From NCBI RefSeq assembly GCF_022539665.2, contig NC_081331.1, positions 5,180,501 to 5,244,500 of the forward strand: a DNA stretch of 64,000 bases, in the 5' to 3' direction. The DNA is from Daphnia carinata. Lineage: Eukaryota > Arthropoda > Branchiopoda > Diplostraca > Daphniidae. Under the pieces are notes generated by a model. The model saw only the letters and a list, made by a program, of their open reading frames with translations, ran no database searches and was not told the DNA's origin. The position numbers and the translations under genes were made by a program. This document shows positions 11,601 through 22,695 of the stretch, in pieces. Numbering within the stretch: the first letter of the stretch is position 1; each line of letters starts with the position of its first letter.

Positions 11601-13545
11601 AGGATATAAAAACCTGGTGATTGAGTATAGGTGAAAGAAGAGGATACCAACTGATGTAGAGCAACATCTCAGCCATAAAAACAATCGACCTTGTGAGATC
11701 GAAGCAATTAACGGGCTGCAAGAACTACTTGTTGTACGTCCTCTCCAGAAATCTCAACATCATTGACAATTAAAATGTAGGGCAATTAAAAAGGTTTAAC
11801 TCTTCTTACGTGTTTATACCAAGTTGTCATGCATTGCTTTTCCATCAGAAAGAAATAATGAAACCCTTCCCAAAAAATCTCTGACTGAAAAACTGGATGG
11901 ACATCTTTAAGTCTTATCACCGAGGATTGTATAACTTACATAAGGGAAACGTTTGAATCCGGAGAAGGGTCAATCTGATATCAGGGCATCGTAGAGCTTA
12001 TAGGTTTTAGGTCCGTATACGTAAAACATTTTTCAGTTACTTTAAGACTTTGGAAGAAAAAAAAATTGAATTCCATCTGATCCCTTGGACTTGGTTTAAC
12101 ACTCAAGACAGCCATGATTCCATCGAAAGATATATACATTTTGTTTTTACCAGAATAGAAATCTTTTTTGCTTTTTAGCTATACAAATGTCCTTTTTTTC
12201 TAAGAAGACGAAGAGGAATGATGGTCAAGAGTTTTGGTTCTTGATAATTGGAATTGGAACATAATTGGATGTTTTTCTATGGTAGGCTAGAAAAAGAAGG
12301 CTAGACACAAATATAATAGTGGCCCCCCACTAGCAGTGCCAACAACATGCACACCTGTCTTCAGCACACATGACAATTCTTCTCTATCCAGATGGGCCTA
12401 CAAGTCATTCGTCTAGAGAGGTCCTATGGACTCGTTTGGTAGCATGAGTCTATTTTTTTTTGAATTATTTTGTGTGTGTCTAGTTCCTATTTTATCACTG
12501 GGAAAAAACGAGAATTAAGGCTTTTGGTCAGGGCATTCAATGGCTAGTCGTCTGGCTAGTCGTTGGGCACTGATTTGTGTGGACAGCCGTGTCACTCAAA
12601 CCAGCTGGAAATCCACATCGACCATCAAATCCTCTCGACTACGCTGCTCTCCCTCGTTGACTTTACAATAACTCACTCCCACTTGTGTGTGTGTTTTTTT
12701 TTGTGTTGTCCTTATAATAAAGAAAAGACTTTTTTCGTTAGAAAGTTCGCGTAAGTCTCCTATAACTTCAGAAGGCAAGGATAGAACAAATGTAATAGCA
12801 CTTTACTTGGTAAAAAGAGGCGTTAGAATAAAACCCAATTCTCTTGTGGGTTCGTTATATATATTCTAGAAAGCCAATCGGTCGTTAACAACACGATATT
12901 AACGAACTTCGTTGTAATAACGAATTCAAAATGGATGGAGCCCTCCCTCTTTTTATGAATCTGATGGATGACAACAAACTTGGCCAGGAACTTTGTAATT
13001 TGGGTTGACTAATGATTTTGTCAAACGAAACTATTTTTTAAAATAATCAGCAGTTTTATGGAATGTGATAAATTATAAGAACCCATCTGACTCTTCCAAC
13101 TGAGCTGTCGTGTCTATATCCATTGGACCCGGAATTGTGTGGATGTCGTCAACAGGAAAAATGCGCGATCGTCCTTATTTTTTAAAAGTTTTTCTTATTT
13201 CTAGTTCCTTTTTTCTTTCCAAAGTAAGAAAAAGGGCGTATTTTGATGATGATGACTGCCCTTAGTGCTAGGCAGGGGGGCTTGGTGGATTGGGCCTAGC
13301 ACGTGGCCCCCATTATCCAGCTTAAGTCTTAAGTCAACTCGAACAAAAAAACTGAAATTCCCCTTAGATACGTAGAAGTGGGGGGCTTGTCGTTTTAAGC
13401 CTTTACTCCTCAATCCTCATGGAGAAGTACGTTGGAGATTTGATTCTCCATCAACAAGAGTAGGACAAATAAAACGTTATACATCAGAATTGCTCCAACC
13501 CCATCCTCGTCCGTCGAAATGCCAAATTTCTACCTGCCATCCACC
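8615..13545. other. Gene-poor spacer, 4.9 kb
   Basis: A/T-rich DNA with only short, compositionally biased ORFs (largest under 90 codons, many lacking ATG). I see no exon with family motifs, no RNA gene and no long repeat. A small direct repeat TGGCTAGTCGT occurs twice at about 12541-12565. It may hold distal regulatory sequence of the flanking genes. Confidence 0.5.
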
Positions 13546-13552
13546 TATAAAA
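13546..13552 (+). promoter_or_regulatory. TATA box of the Dickkopf-like gene
   Basis: TATAAAA at 13546-13552 lies 127 bp before the chosen ATG. Initiation about 30 bp downstream would place the in-frame ATG at 13571 at or upstream of the cap site, which supports the start at 13673. Confidence 0.6.
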
Positions 13553-13672
13553 CGCAGCCGAGTGTTCCACATGTCTTCAATCGTCTCTCAGCTTCTCAGT
13601 TCGTTTCGTTTCACTGTGCTCCATTGGACTAAACATTTACTCGCCGTTTCTTCATATTCATCCCGCAAAACC

Positions 13673-15882
13673 ATGAGGAAGTTACTCCTGGCATCGTTGG
13701 TCGTCTTGTTGGCCGTCGAGACGGTGCACGGCCTGGTCTGGTCGCTGGTTTTAGGCAATCCCGTCATCGACATGAAAGACGAGTCGTCCAAAACAAGACT
13801 CGATGACGACGTGGAGGATAGTTCCGAAGACGTCAGTGATATCGAGCATCCGCGGAATACCAAACTGAAGTTACCAAGGAACTCGTCGTTATCGAGCGGT
13901 TCACGACCGACGAGACAACATCACGGACAAGTAAGCTGAAAATAAAAACAAATTGCAATTTTCACCATTTGAAAACTACGCTTTTCATTTGTTTTGACGG
14001 TGATCGATTATGGATATAACGTTATGGGTTTTTTAAAGCAGGATAAATGTATGGAAGATAGACAATGTGGTAAAGGACGGTTCTGCGATCTTCACTACGG
14101 AGTCTGCCGGACGGAAAAGTCGCCCGGCTTCGCTTGCCGCCGGGATAGGATGTGCGGCAAAGGTCTGGCGTGCATGTTTGGACGTTGCCAGGCGAAAATA
14201 GCGACAGGAGAAGAAGGTAAGCCAACGATCCTCTTATTTTTTTTTCTTTCCTTACTCGTGTCTCGTTCCAGTTCACCAATCCTATTTAAAGGTAAAAAGG
14301 ATCAAAGTCATATTCAATATTCTCCCGGTCGATGTTGACGTGAGCGGGAAACTAGACAGTATGGCCTAAGGCACTCACGAATCCCGATGGAGCTCACTAC
14401 TATAAAAACGAGAGCGGGGGGGGGAGGGTAATGTGAGTGCAACGATCAGAACTGGGTGGAAGTGCAAACTTTGGTTTTTACAATTGAATTTCGTTGGAGC
14501 TACAAACTCTTACGCCGTACTTTAAAGTGTTCCATTAGTCTATTTTTTTTTCTCCAGTTCGCCATGACGTGCATATTTAAAAGAGCAACACACTTTTGCG
14601 CTAAAAATAAAGTGGGACTCGACACTCGTCGATCAAGTTTTCACTTGTTGGATCTTATTTGACATATTTAAAACATTGCCCTCTTCTTTTTTGTTTGGAT
14701 TATTCAAGGATCCCGTTGCCATGGCAATTCGGATTGTCAAGCCGGCCTTTGCTGCGCCCGTCGTCACGGCGAAGCTGTGTGCCAGCGCAAATTGACGCTG
14801 GGTCAGCGCTGTTTCGTTCCCGATGGCGGCCTCGAGTATTCACTCAATCAGCTTTGTCCGTGTGACGTTGGATTAGTTTGTCGACAGCAGAATCCTGTCC
14901 ATGCCAGTGACTCTCCATCCAGTCAAGAAGACAACAGCTTCGATCGTCCCAACAGCACGTAAGTGGCATTCGCTAACAGCACTCAACACGATCTATTGCA
15001 TAGCCTTTACTTTGTGTTTACGCCATAGAGCGTTGCCCAGCAGAAACGGTTCAGAGGGTTTCTCAATATCCCATTTATTGAACCATTACTGGCGAAGCTC
15101 ATATATTTTTTTTAATCCGCGCAAAGCCTTCGTGCGGAACCAAATGAGAATTGCGAGCGAAAACGTAGGACCCCATTTGATTTAGTTCATCATCCACCCT
15201 CATTACGGTCAAAGCGAGACCTATTTTCTATTTGAGTAACACATCTACGTAGTAGGGATAGGATTTCTAATCGCTATACGTTTATTTTTCCATCCATCTG
15301 GGGTCGTTATTTAAGCAAAAGCGTAAGGCAGTTCTTAATGGATGCTTACCCTTAATAGGTATGCCCTTTGGAAAAGACGTTTAAGAAATACGAGACGCGT
15401 TGCTTATGAGCGCATTATTAATACCCCATTTTTTCGTTTCCCATCTGCGTTTCACTTTTTGTGATCGATACAGTCATTGAGAATCGCTGAACGAGAACCG
15501 ACCACTTTCAGTCGTCATTCTTATTCCGCCTTCCAATAGGGGGACACATATACCATTGCGAGATGATAAGTTATGTAGGTTTATATTCTTGACGAATGGG
15601 TTTCCGTCACATTTTTTAAGTGGGCATTACTCACTTCCGCTTTTTTGGGTGCCTTTTACACACGACTTACATTTTTATTTGGACATGTTTTTTTTTACTG
15701 TTTTGTTAATGATGCACAGTGACACGGCAATTAGTGATACTCATCCGACTGGAGCGATATGGATATTGATTTGTTTTGTTTTCTTAATTGTTTCTAGGAA
15801 CTCGGAGAATTTCCCATTTTGGACTAGCACGGAGAACATGCGATGTACGTTTCACGAAATGGGAGACAATCGTGCGTCTTAA
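13673..15882 (+). CDS. Secreted two-domain cysteine-rich protein, Dickkopf-like
   Basis: Predicted secreted 255-residue protein. Exons 13673-13930, 14042-14216, 14709-14958, 15798-15882; 768 nt. Residues 1-20 are a typical signal peptide (MRKLLLASLVVLLAVETVHG). An acidic linker (DDDVEDSSEDVSD) follows. The first Cys domain (from residue 89) has 8 cysteines spaced like Dickkopf Cys-1, lacking two of its usual ten. The second opens CHGNSDCQAGLCC and carries LCPCDVGLVC; this matches the Dickkopf Cys-2/colipase fold, and its tenth cysteine comes from the last exon (MRC). In vertebrates Dickkopf proteins 1, 2 and 4 inhibit Wnt through LRP5/6, while Dkk3 is divergent; function here is unknown. Alternatives are prokineticin/astakine-like colipase-fold proteins. 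The last exon is small and chosen by frame, splice sites and the missing cysteine. Confidence 0.75.
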
Positions 15883-16904
15883 TGTCTTACGTCGCTCGCT
15901 GCCACCGTTCGAAACATCGACGGATGGAGCCATCTGTTTGCCTTGTAACTGTACAGTTTTCCCGCGTCCTCTTTAAACGTTCCCCTGCTCTACAAATGTA
16001 AAAATTATCTATCAGCTAAGTAATAATCGATCCTATTCATTAAATTAAAATGTTGTTTACTCGACGAGAATCTAAAATGCGAGAAGGAAAAAAGAACAAG
16101 TAACTTTGTTTTGCACATTACCGTGTACAGTAATACAGCCCATTGAGAATGGACATTATGTTGTTTGAAGATATTGCATAATACATTCGTTTTATCTTTT
16201 CCTGTCAAACGCCGATACGAACCTGCCTTTCTATATTGACAATGAAGTGGGATGGAACGGGAGGGGCAGCAATAGAATGTGCTGGAGAAAGGGCGCCCTT
16301 TGTCCCGCGTGTAAAAGCAAATTATACCGAAGCCATTTTATGATATGGGGTACAGAGTACGTTTGGCGTGAGGTAGTCTACCTGCCGTCACAAGGTTTTT
16401 GTTACTGATTGTCTGTTGCTAACAGGAGATTCGGTTGTGTTAGTTACGTAAAATAGCCTATACAACAGACTTACGCAAATCTCTAGGATAACTGATGCAA
16501 AGTGGAGGGTCCGAAGAATTTACAATTCATAAACCATTTAAAGTAATGTCGTAGGAGTGCAGACATGAAGTTGGATGAATTTCAAATGAACCAAAAATCA
16601 TGCGGAACTTATTCTCAATTTCAAAGTGGACCGTGTCGCTAAATGTTTCGATCTTAAGAACTAAAAGGTACAGCTCAAAAACGAAGAGGTCGATAGATAT
16701 CTGCTTCGGCAGATTGTATGAAAGGTTTACTGCAGCTTGTATGAACGAAAATGATTGTTTCATAACTAATGAATATTTCATCAGTTTTTTAAAGTCCATA
16801 ATGCACGTGTCAGACCGTTTTGATAACGTACAAAATTCCTTTATTTACTTTAAACCTGAAACATTGGAATAGCTCAAAAACGGCTAACGTGTTTGCATAG
16901 ACTC
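15883..16904. other. Spacer between Dickkopf-like and EndoU genes
   Basis: About 1 kb without a credible gene. Its last part has weak, decaying similarity to DNA upstream of the second EndoU copy (for example about 16400-16480 against 25440-25505), suggesting the ancestral duplication was larger than the clear repeat. Confidence 0.4.
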
Positions 16905-17186
16905 CGGTCATTCAATAAAGAAAGACAGGGCAACATACTGTGAGAAAAACAGACCAAACCACCTTGAACAAAGTATTGTACAGTACAACCGAAACTTGGT
17001 ATCATCGAAAAGGCAAGCTAGTACATTGTTATCAGACATCGTGGGTAGTCACGTAGGCCACAATTTTACTTGCTGACTGACTTATCCATTATTTAGTCCT
17101 CTTGTTCAAATAAGCATTTGATACAGATGACTTTTGATACCTGTAGATCCCCACGTAGACAACAGCCAATGTAAACGATAACGTGG

Positions 17187-17194
17187 TATATAAG
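17187..17194 (+). promoter_or_regulatory. TATA box of EndoU copy 1
   Basis: TATATAAG, with a start-like TTAGTCAC about 28-32 bp downstream. A GTAAACGATA word just upstream is also kept in copy 2. The 5' UTR seems to be spliced (AAAAG|GTAAAAAC near 17272, with an acceptor directly before the ATG). Confidence 0.65.
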
Positions 17195-17355
17195 GAACTT
17201 CATTTCCTGATGTTAGTCACATTGGAACGTACCAGCTGCTTAAAGCAAGTCACGACCCAAGTTCTCAAAAAGGTAAAAACATAGTTTCTTAATTGTAATC
17301 TGAGAAACTATCGTATTCATTTGACTAAATGGTGATTATCATGTGACTGCCTTAG

Positions 17356-18506
17356 ATGAAACTCTTCGCCATCGTCTCAGTCCTCGTTTTGGCAATTGGT
17401 GCATCCAGCGCCAAGGGTCTCCGTGCCAGTAAGTTATCTAGTTTTCACCTTTTCTTTGCAATGTTCGTACTGTTTCGAAAATTGGACACTCTAGTGCAAT
17501 CCATCACAATGGAAATCTCGTTCATAAATTTTTCTATCCAGCTCCCATCACCGACGATGAATTGCTGACCCTGTCCAGAGACCTGCACGCCAACGATGTC
17601 AATGGAGCCACTCTCACATTGGATCTCCAAGGCCAGACCACAGCAGGCAGCTTGGTAGACAACGCACCCGGCCGGTAAAAAATGCATTTTGCTAATAATC
17701 CACTGATGGACAACCTACTTTATTAACACATTGCAAACGATTCTAGATTGATTGTCAGTGACCCGATCCCCGACTTTGCCAAGCCAACTTTCGCTGCCGC
17801 CCAGGCTCTGCTCAACAACTACCAGAAGAACGTGACCATCCAGGACACTTTCACTCCCGAACAGTTGGCCGAAGAAGCCGCTTTCATCGACGCCGTCATG
17901 GAAACCGGTGTGATGCAACAGCTTCACGCTTTTCTGGTGTCCAAAGGTAATCGATCCTACTGCCTTTCCCAGTAAACTCCTAAGTTGTAGAACATCTAAT
18001 GATTTAATGTTTGACTTAAATGAAAAACAGGTGAGGCTAGCGCTGATGTTGTCCAATTCAAGCAATTTTTGAGCACCATCTGGTTTGGTCGCTGGTCTGA
18101 ATTCGTCCCTGGTGTTGTCGCTAGCAGCGGATGGGAACACACCAACGTGTTTGAGCGATTGGAGAACAACGTCGTCGTCGGATTCCACAGCTGGATCTAC
18201 TTGTTCAACGAAGAGGAAGATGGTGACTTGAACTATTTGGGCTACATCAATGCCGTCGAAACTGGCAAGACGACCGTCCTTTCCATGCCAGTCGACCTGT
18301 ACGGAAGCACCAAGGCTTCTTCTGAATTCAATATGGGAGCTAGCCCCGAATTGGAACTCGCCATCGGCACCTTGTGCTTCGTTGCCCGCCCCGATGTCCC
18401 TTGCTTCGTCCAGGGTTCCAACGGTGCGCCGTTCACTTGGGATACGCATACCGTTACCTACAACGGAGTCAAATACGTCGAAAGCTCACACCCAACTTTC
18501 GCTTAA
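17356..18506 (+). CDS. Secreted EndoU (XendoU-family) endoribonuclease, copy 1
   Basis: Predicted secreted, metal-linked poly(U)-specific endoribonuclease of 293 residues. Exons 17356-17428, 17542-17674, 17747-17946, 18031-18506; 882 nt. The signal peptide is MKLFAIVSVLVLAIGASSA. The EndoU fold is recognised by EHTNVFE, GFHSWIYLFNEE, LNYLGYI and SPELELAIGTLCF. The catalytic set of Xenopus XendoU (E161, H162, E167, H178, K224) maps to E171, H172, E177, H188 and K230; the first four keep exact spacing, so the enzyme looks active. The ATG lies immediately after a splice acceptor (CCTTAG|ATG), so the 5' UTR is on a separate exon. Drosophila has EndoU homologues as well. Possible roles are extracellular RNA digestion or immunity, which is inference. 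Confidence 0.9.
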
Positions 18507-18724
18507 AATTGACACAGAAAGACCCGATACCCTCAATTAAATACCCCTCCTGCCTTCCCGAAACTTGCAATGAATCGATCGATTCTTTTTTCCTTAATCA
18601 GGAATGAGACCGATTGAAATTGATCATGAAATATTTATTTCGACTGTGTGATGATGTCGGCTGTACAGTGTTTTCGCGATATGTAAACCAGTCGTGAATA
18701 ATATACTTTTCTTATTATTCCCGC

Positions 18725-20137
18725 AAATATGTGACTAAAGCTTTATTTTGTCGCATCACATCCTGATACAAACAGGATTTTAAAAAACAATCCCGAATTC
18801 ATGCGTGTATGCATGAACGTAAAATGCCCATCGGATGGTCCGATGGCTCGAGCTTGATCACGTATCTTTAGGTTACAACCTTCTCCATCGAAATAGATAG
18901 CATCTCGTGTGATGAAAGAACTTTTTAATAGCCTGTACCTGTTGGTTTTGTAGCCAATTGTAAAGTAAACAAACATCGTCTTTATCCGAGGTGACGTATA
19001 CACCATACACCATGGCCAAAGATTCTATAAGATTTATGGACGTCAAAGGAACCGTATTATTATATTATCTAAGGTTGGGCACATGAGAAGAGTCACGTAC
19101 GCCAATTTTTGCTCCAGATAAACTGTAAACATGAGGTGGTAACATCTTTGCTCAGGGATTGTCTTAACTTGTCCTGTGTCCCTTAGTGAACGTTGTTTCA
19201 AAACGTGTTTATTTTGGCGTGTTATCAGTATAATTTGATCACATCAAGTGCTATGGAATTTGTGGCCTACAGGAATGAACAAAGCGGTTATTTAAAACAT
19301 AATGTGTTTCGTGTTTCCAAAGCGAATATTTTTTTAAGTTCCCGGCATAAAAATAAAAAAAGAAAATGTATGGTTGAAGCGGTTCATTAAACTCGATTAC
19401 GTTAAATAATACATTCAGTTTATTTCTGTAAAATCATATGGAATATTGCGTACGGGTCACCGAACTGTTTTATATTGTGCATTGGATTTAAAAAAAAAAG
19501 GAAAAGAAAAAAAAGAAAAAGGGGAAATTTTTAAGATGACCGTCATCCACAGGACAGCCCTTCGTAATTTAAAGACGAATAACCCGTCATTATTAATAGT
19601 TCTTTTTGCGGGTCCAATCGTGATTAAATTACTTTAAATATAAAATATCCGTAAATGTACCAACACGTAACATATGATACCACATTTGCTTTTAAATTCA
19701 AAACGTGACAAGCTCCAATGCGGTTGTCACGGGTAACGCAGAAAAGATTACATTCACTAATCGGTAGAGGTAACACCGCGCTGAATGAGTAAAACATTTG
19801 ATGTGAAATCGCATAAATATTACAACGCATCATCGAAGAAGAAAAGCGTGCGAGTTCCAGGTAAAACGTCGACTTCGACTCCCCAATCGATAATACATTT
19901 CATAAACAAAAATAACAAGAAGAAATAAAAACAGAATCAGTTTGGATTACACATTCATTGGGAGAGACGATACGTCTTCACGTCAGCCAATCGACAGATG
20001 ATTACATAATATTGAACTAAAATACACAATAACGTGTGAAATAACTCATAGATTAAAAAAAAAATCTGAATATGATATTTGTTTGAATGTGTTGAATGCA
20101 CAAATAAAATAACAAGAGTGAAAACAAAAACAAAGGC
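18725..20137. other. Spacer between EndoU copy 1 and the minus-strand membrane-protein gene
   Basis: A/T-rich and without a supported gene. Its right part should contain the 3' UTR of the minus-strand gene ending at 20138. Confidence 0.45.
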
Positions 20138-22695
20138 TCAAACGCAAGTAATGGTACCAACGGCTAGATGATTATCTGCGGTGGATGAACCCATTAATGC
20201 AGAGGCTTCGCCTCCCGCCGTACAGCTAAGAGCGTGGACGCTTTCTTCCGTCTCTTCACGTAAGACGAGCGTCTGCAGATCCATGGCGCTCTTGACGCGA
20301 CGAGCCGCCGTCATGAAATGAGCCGTGGCGAACACGACAACCGAATTCTGCCTCGGCCGCTGCTGATGTTGATGATAATACGGATCGCCAACTGATCCGA
20401 TTCCGTCTCCGTAGAAGGGCAATCCTGGTGATAAACAAGACGATGACGATCCGTGATGATGACGTGCCGAATGAGTTGGATGGTGGTGTACGAAGATACC
20501 AGAAGGCGATGCCGATGGTCTCCGCCTTCCGGATGAGAGAACTGATTGTTGGTGGTCGGCCGTTGGATGATCGCAGCAGCCCGATGCCGAAATGTTCATA
20601 CGAGAGTGATGATGTAGTCGTGACTGTTCCATTGTTAGAAAAAGAGAAAAATGGATTTGAAACATGTAGAACAAAATGTTGCCTCTAATTGATATTGTTT
20701 CTTTTTTGTGTTCTACCATAGAGCCTTGTAGTATATTATAGGGGGAGGGTGGGTAAGGCACAGGGCGTGTTTAAGATATAAAAGTATTGGCCGGAATCCC
20801 AAGTAGCTTTTTATCGACCCAATGGATTTTCCCCTTGGACAATTGCTGTCTGGTAGTTTACGCTGTACACACACACAGAAGAAAAGTTTGACTTGGTATA
20901 TCGATAGGCCTCAGTCAGGATGGATGAAATGAATTATTGACTCGACATGTGTGGTCAATCGACTCGATATAGGCGTTTCTCTAGTCACGCGTTCGATACA
21001 TCCATTAGCTGTGGGGAGAAATAACGGGGGAGGATCAGTTCCTGCTGTTCTATTTCAAGGGTTTACGAGAGTCTTGGCACATTGAGAATTTTATCGGATG
21101 TTATTAGCATACGTAACGTGAAACCACTAAAAATGCGAAAGAAAATAAAACAAACGGACGAATTTAAAAAAGAAGAAGGCATCTTGTGAAATGGATTAAG
21201 GAAATTGTAGTATTTGCATAAGATTCAGTTGTGTATTCTTCTACGCAAATTAAACGAGTTTGAACCGCAAACAAAACTGTTTTTATTTGTTTGGTTTTAT
21301 AAGCCGCCAGAATGACGTTGAAATTTCAGCATCAAATTCATTTCGATTCAAGTGGATTGATGCCAATGCCTTGTTAACGGCTCTGAAACGTGTTTACTTT
21401 GCGTTTACGAATTTTAAAGGAAGGGGGGGGGGCGAACGGAAACGAGCAAAAAAATGCGTGGGCATGGGATTTGAAAGAAATATGAGATACGGCGTCAGCC
21501 TGAAAACTATGAATAATTTGACTAATTTCCTCGCGCAAATGACATTTTTAGTTTGCTGACTTCCTTTGTTCAAATGGCGGACGGCGATTGTACGCGTTCC
21601 CTGTTAGTGCCCTAAATTTTCAAAAGGCCTAGAGAAACAGGTCGATAAAGCCTTTAACGTTTCAGACGTTTACGAGGACAACCTCTCGCTAACGAAGCAG
21701 AACATCCAAAGCTCTCTTGCATATCCGCCATCAGAACATTGCACGCAAGTGGAAGCCTGAGATTTTGCAAAATCAGATTAGTAGTACCTCGTATAGAATT
21801 TTGTTTTTGTTCACCAAACTCTTTGCTTTATCCCTCTCTGTCCTGCACGTGCACACTAAAACGGATTTAAAGTTGAGCTACTTCAAACTTCTTCGTGAAA
21901 AATAAAAGTTCGGTCCAAAAAATAGTACGCTGCAAAACTGCAGCTATACATCAGTTGCGTAAAGTGTTCGAAACTACGCGTATCGCGTTGCGACAAACAA
22001 GTTCAATATACGTTTGGCTGACATTAATTTGATTATGAATTGATCTCTTTGATGGTTGTCCATGTTGAAAAAAAACGCGAGGTTAAAAAAAGACTAATTT
22101 CTATATGATATAAACAAGCTTAAACATTTACCGTGTGAGCGAGCTCAATCATTGGATAAGAGGGCCGATGTGGCGCTGTGGACATGACCAAAGGAGCGCC
22201 TGTTCCAGCTGCTGCGATCGGTGCAAGAGATCCACGAGGAGCATCAATGAATTTCGGTTGGTACGGCTCCAGCATGCGAATTTTGCCCCATCGATTAAAG
22301 AAAAGTGCAACGGCTCCGACCCAAAGAAGCAAGACCAGTAGGACAAGGCCTATCTCTTCAGCACGGACGTTCAATCCACTCGGCGTGGCCATTTCACTGT
22401 CATTGACCGATGGATAGGCCGGCGAAGGGATTGCGTCAGGGTCGTATTCTAACGGTGGGGGACCTCCGGACGCTTCGATTATCATACTGGCGTAGTTGTT
22501 GTGATTCTTGCTCAGCGACGGGAAAATCGGAAGGACCGATGAGCCTGGATACGGAGGTGGATGCAGCCTTTCCGGATATAAACTATTCCGGTGGGTTGGG
22601 TATCCAGCGCCGTCGGCGATGGGTGGCGGAGGAGGATCGTACAGCGAAGAAAGCAATGGATTCTTCATGTTCCGAAATTTGCCAAAAGTTTCAGT
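20138..22695 (-). CDS. FN3-type single-pass membrane protein paralogue, two 3' exons only (partial)
   Basis: Two phase-0 exons on minus: 22695-22132 (188 codons) and 20623-20138 (161 codons plus stop). The first begins after TTTACAG and encodes a Pro-rich ectodomain stretch (YDPPPPPIADGAGY), then a membrane helix (EEIGLVLLVLLLWVGAVALFF) directly followed by RWGKIRMLEPYQPKF. The second is a His/Ser-rich cytoplasmic tail. The membrane and juxtamembrane block closely matches the plus-strand gene at 56227-56495, which carries an FN3 domain, so I infer paralogy. From memory it resembles arthropod transmembrane protein fend (forked end). The signal peptide and FN3 exons must lie at higher coordinates, perhaps beyond EndoU copy 2; I could not identify them with confidence. 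Confidence 0.7.

Larger units (their letters stand above)
16905..18724 (+). repeat. Duplicated EndoU transcription unit, copy 1
   Basis: Similarity to 25905-27743 covers upstream DNA, core promoter, untranslated first exon, all coding exons and introns, and the 3' region to CTTATTATTCCCGCA. The same orientation about 9 kb apart makes this a direct segmental duplication. Coding and core-promoter parts are far better conserved than the far upstream part. Confidence 0.85.

Noticed and set aside
13088-13110. Minus-strand AGCTCAGTTGGAAGAG resembling a tRNA A box
   Set aside because: No B box, no acceptor or T stem around it; a chance or relic fragment of about 16 nt.
13490-13672. Upstream in-frame extension of the Dickkopf-like gene
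   Set aside because: It begins with a non-ATG codon and runs through the TATA box; the ATG at 13673 opens a clean signal peptide.
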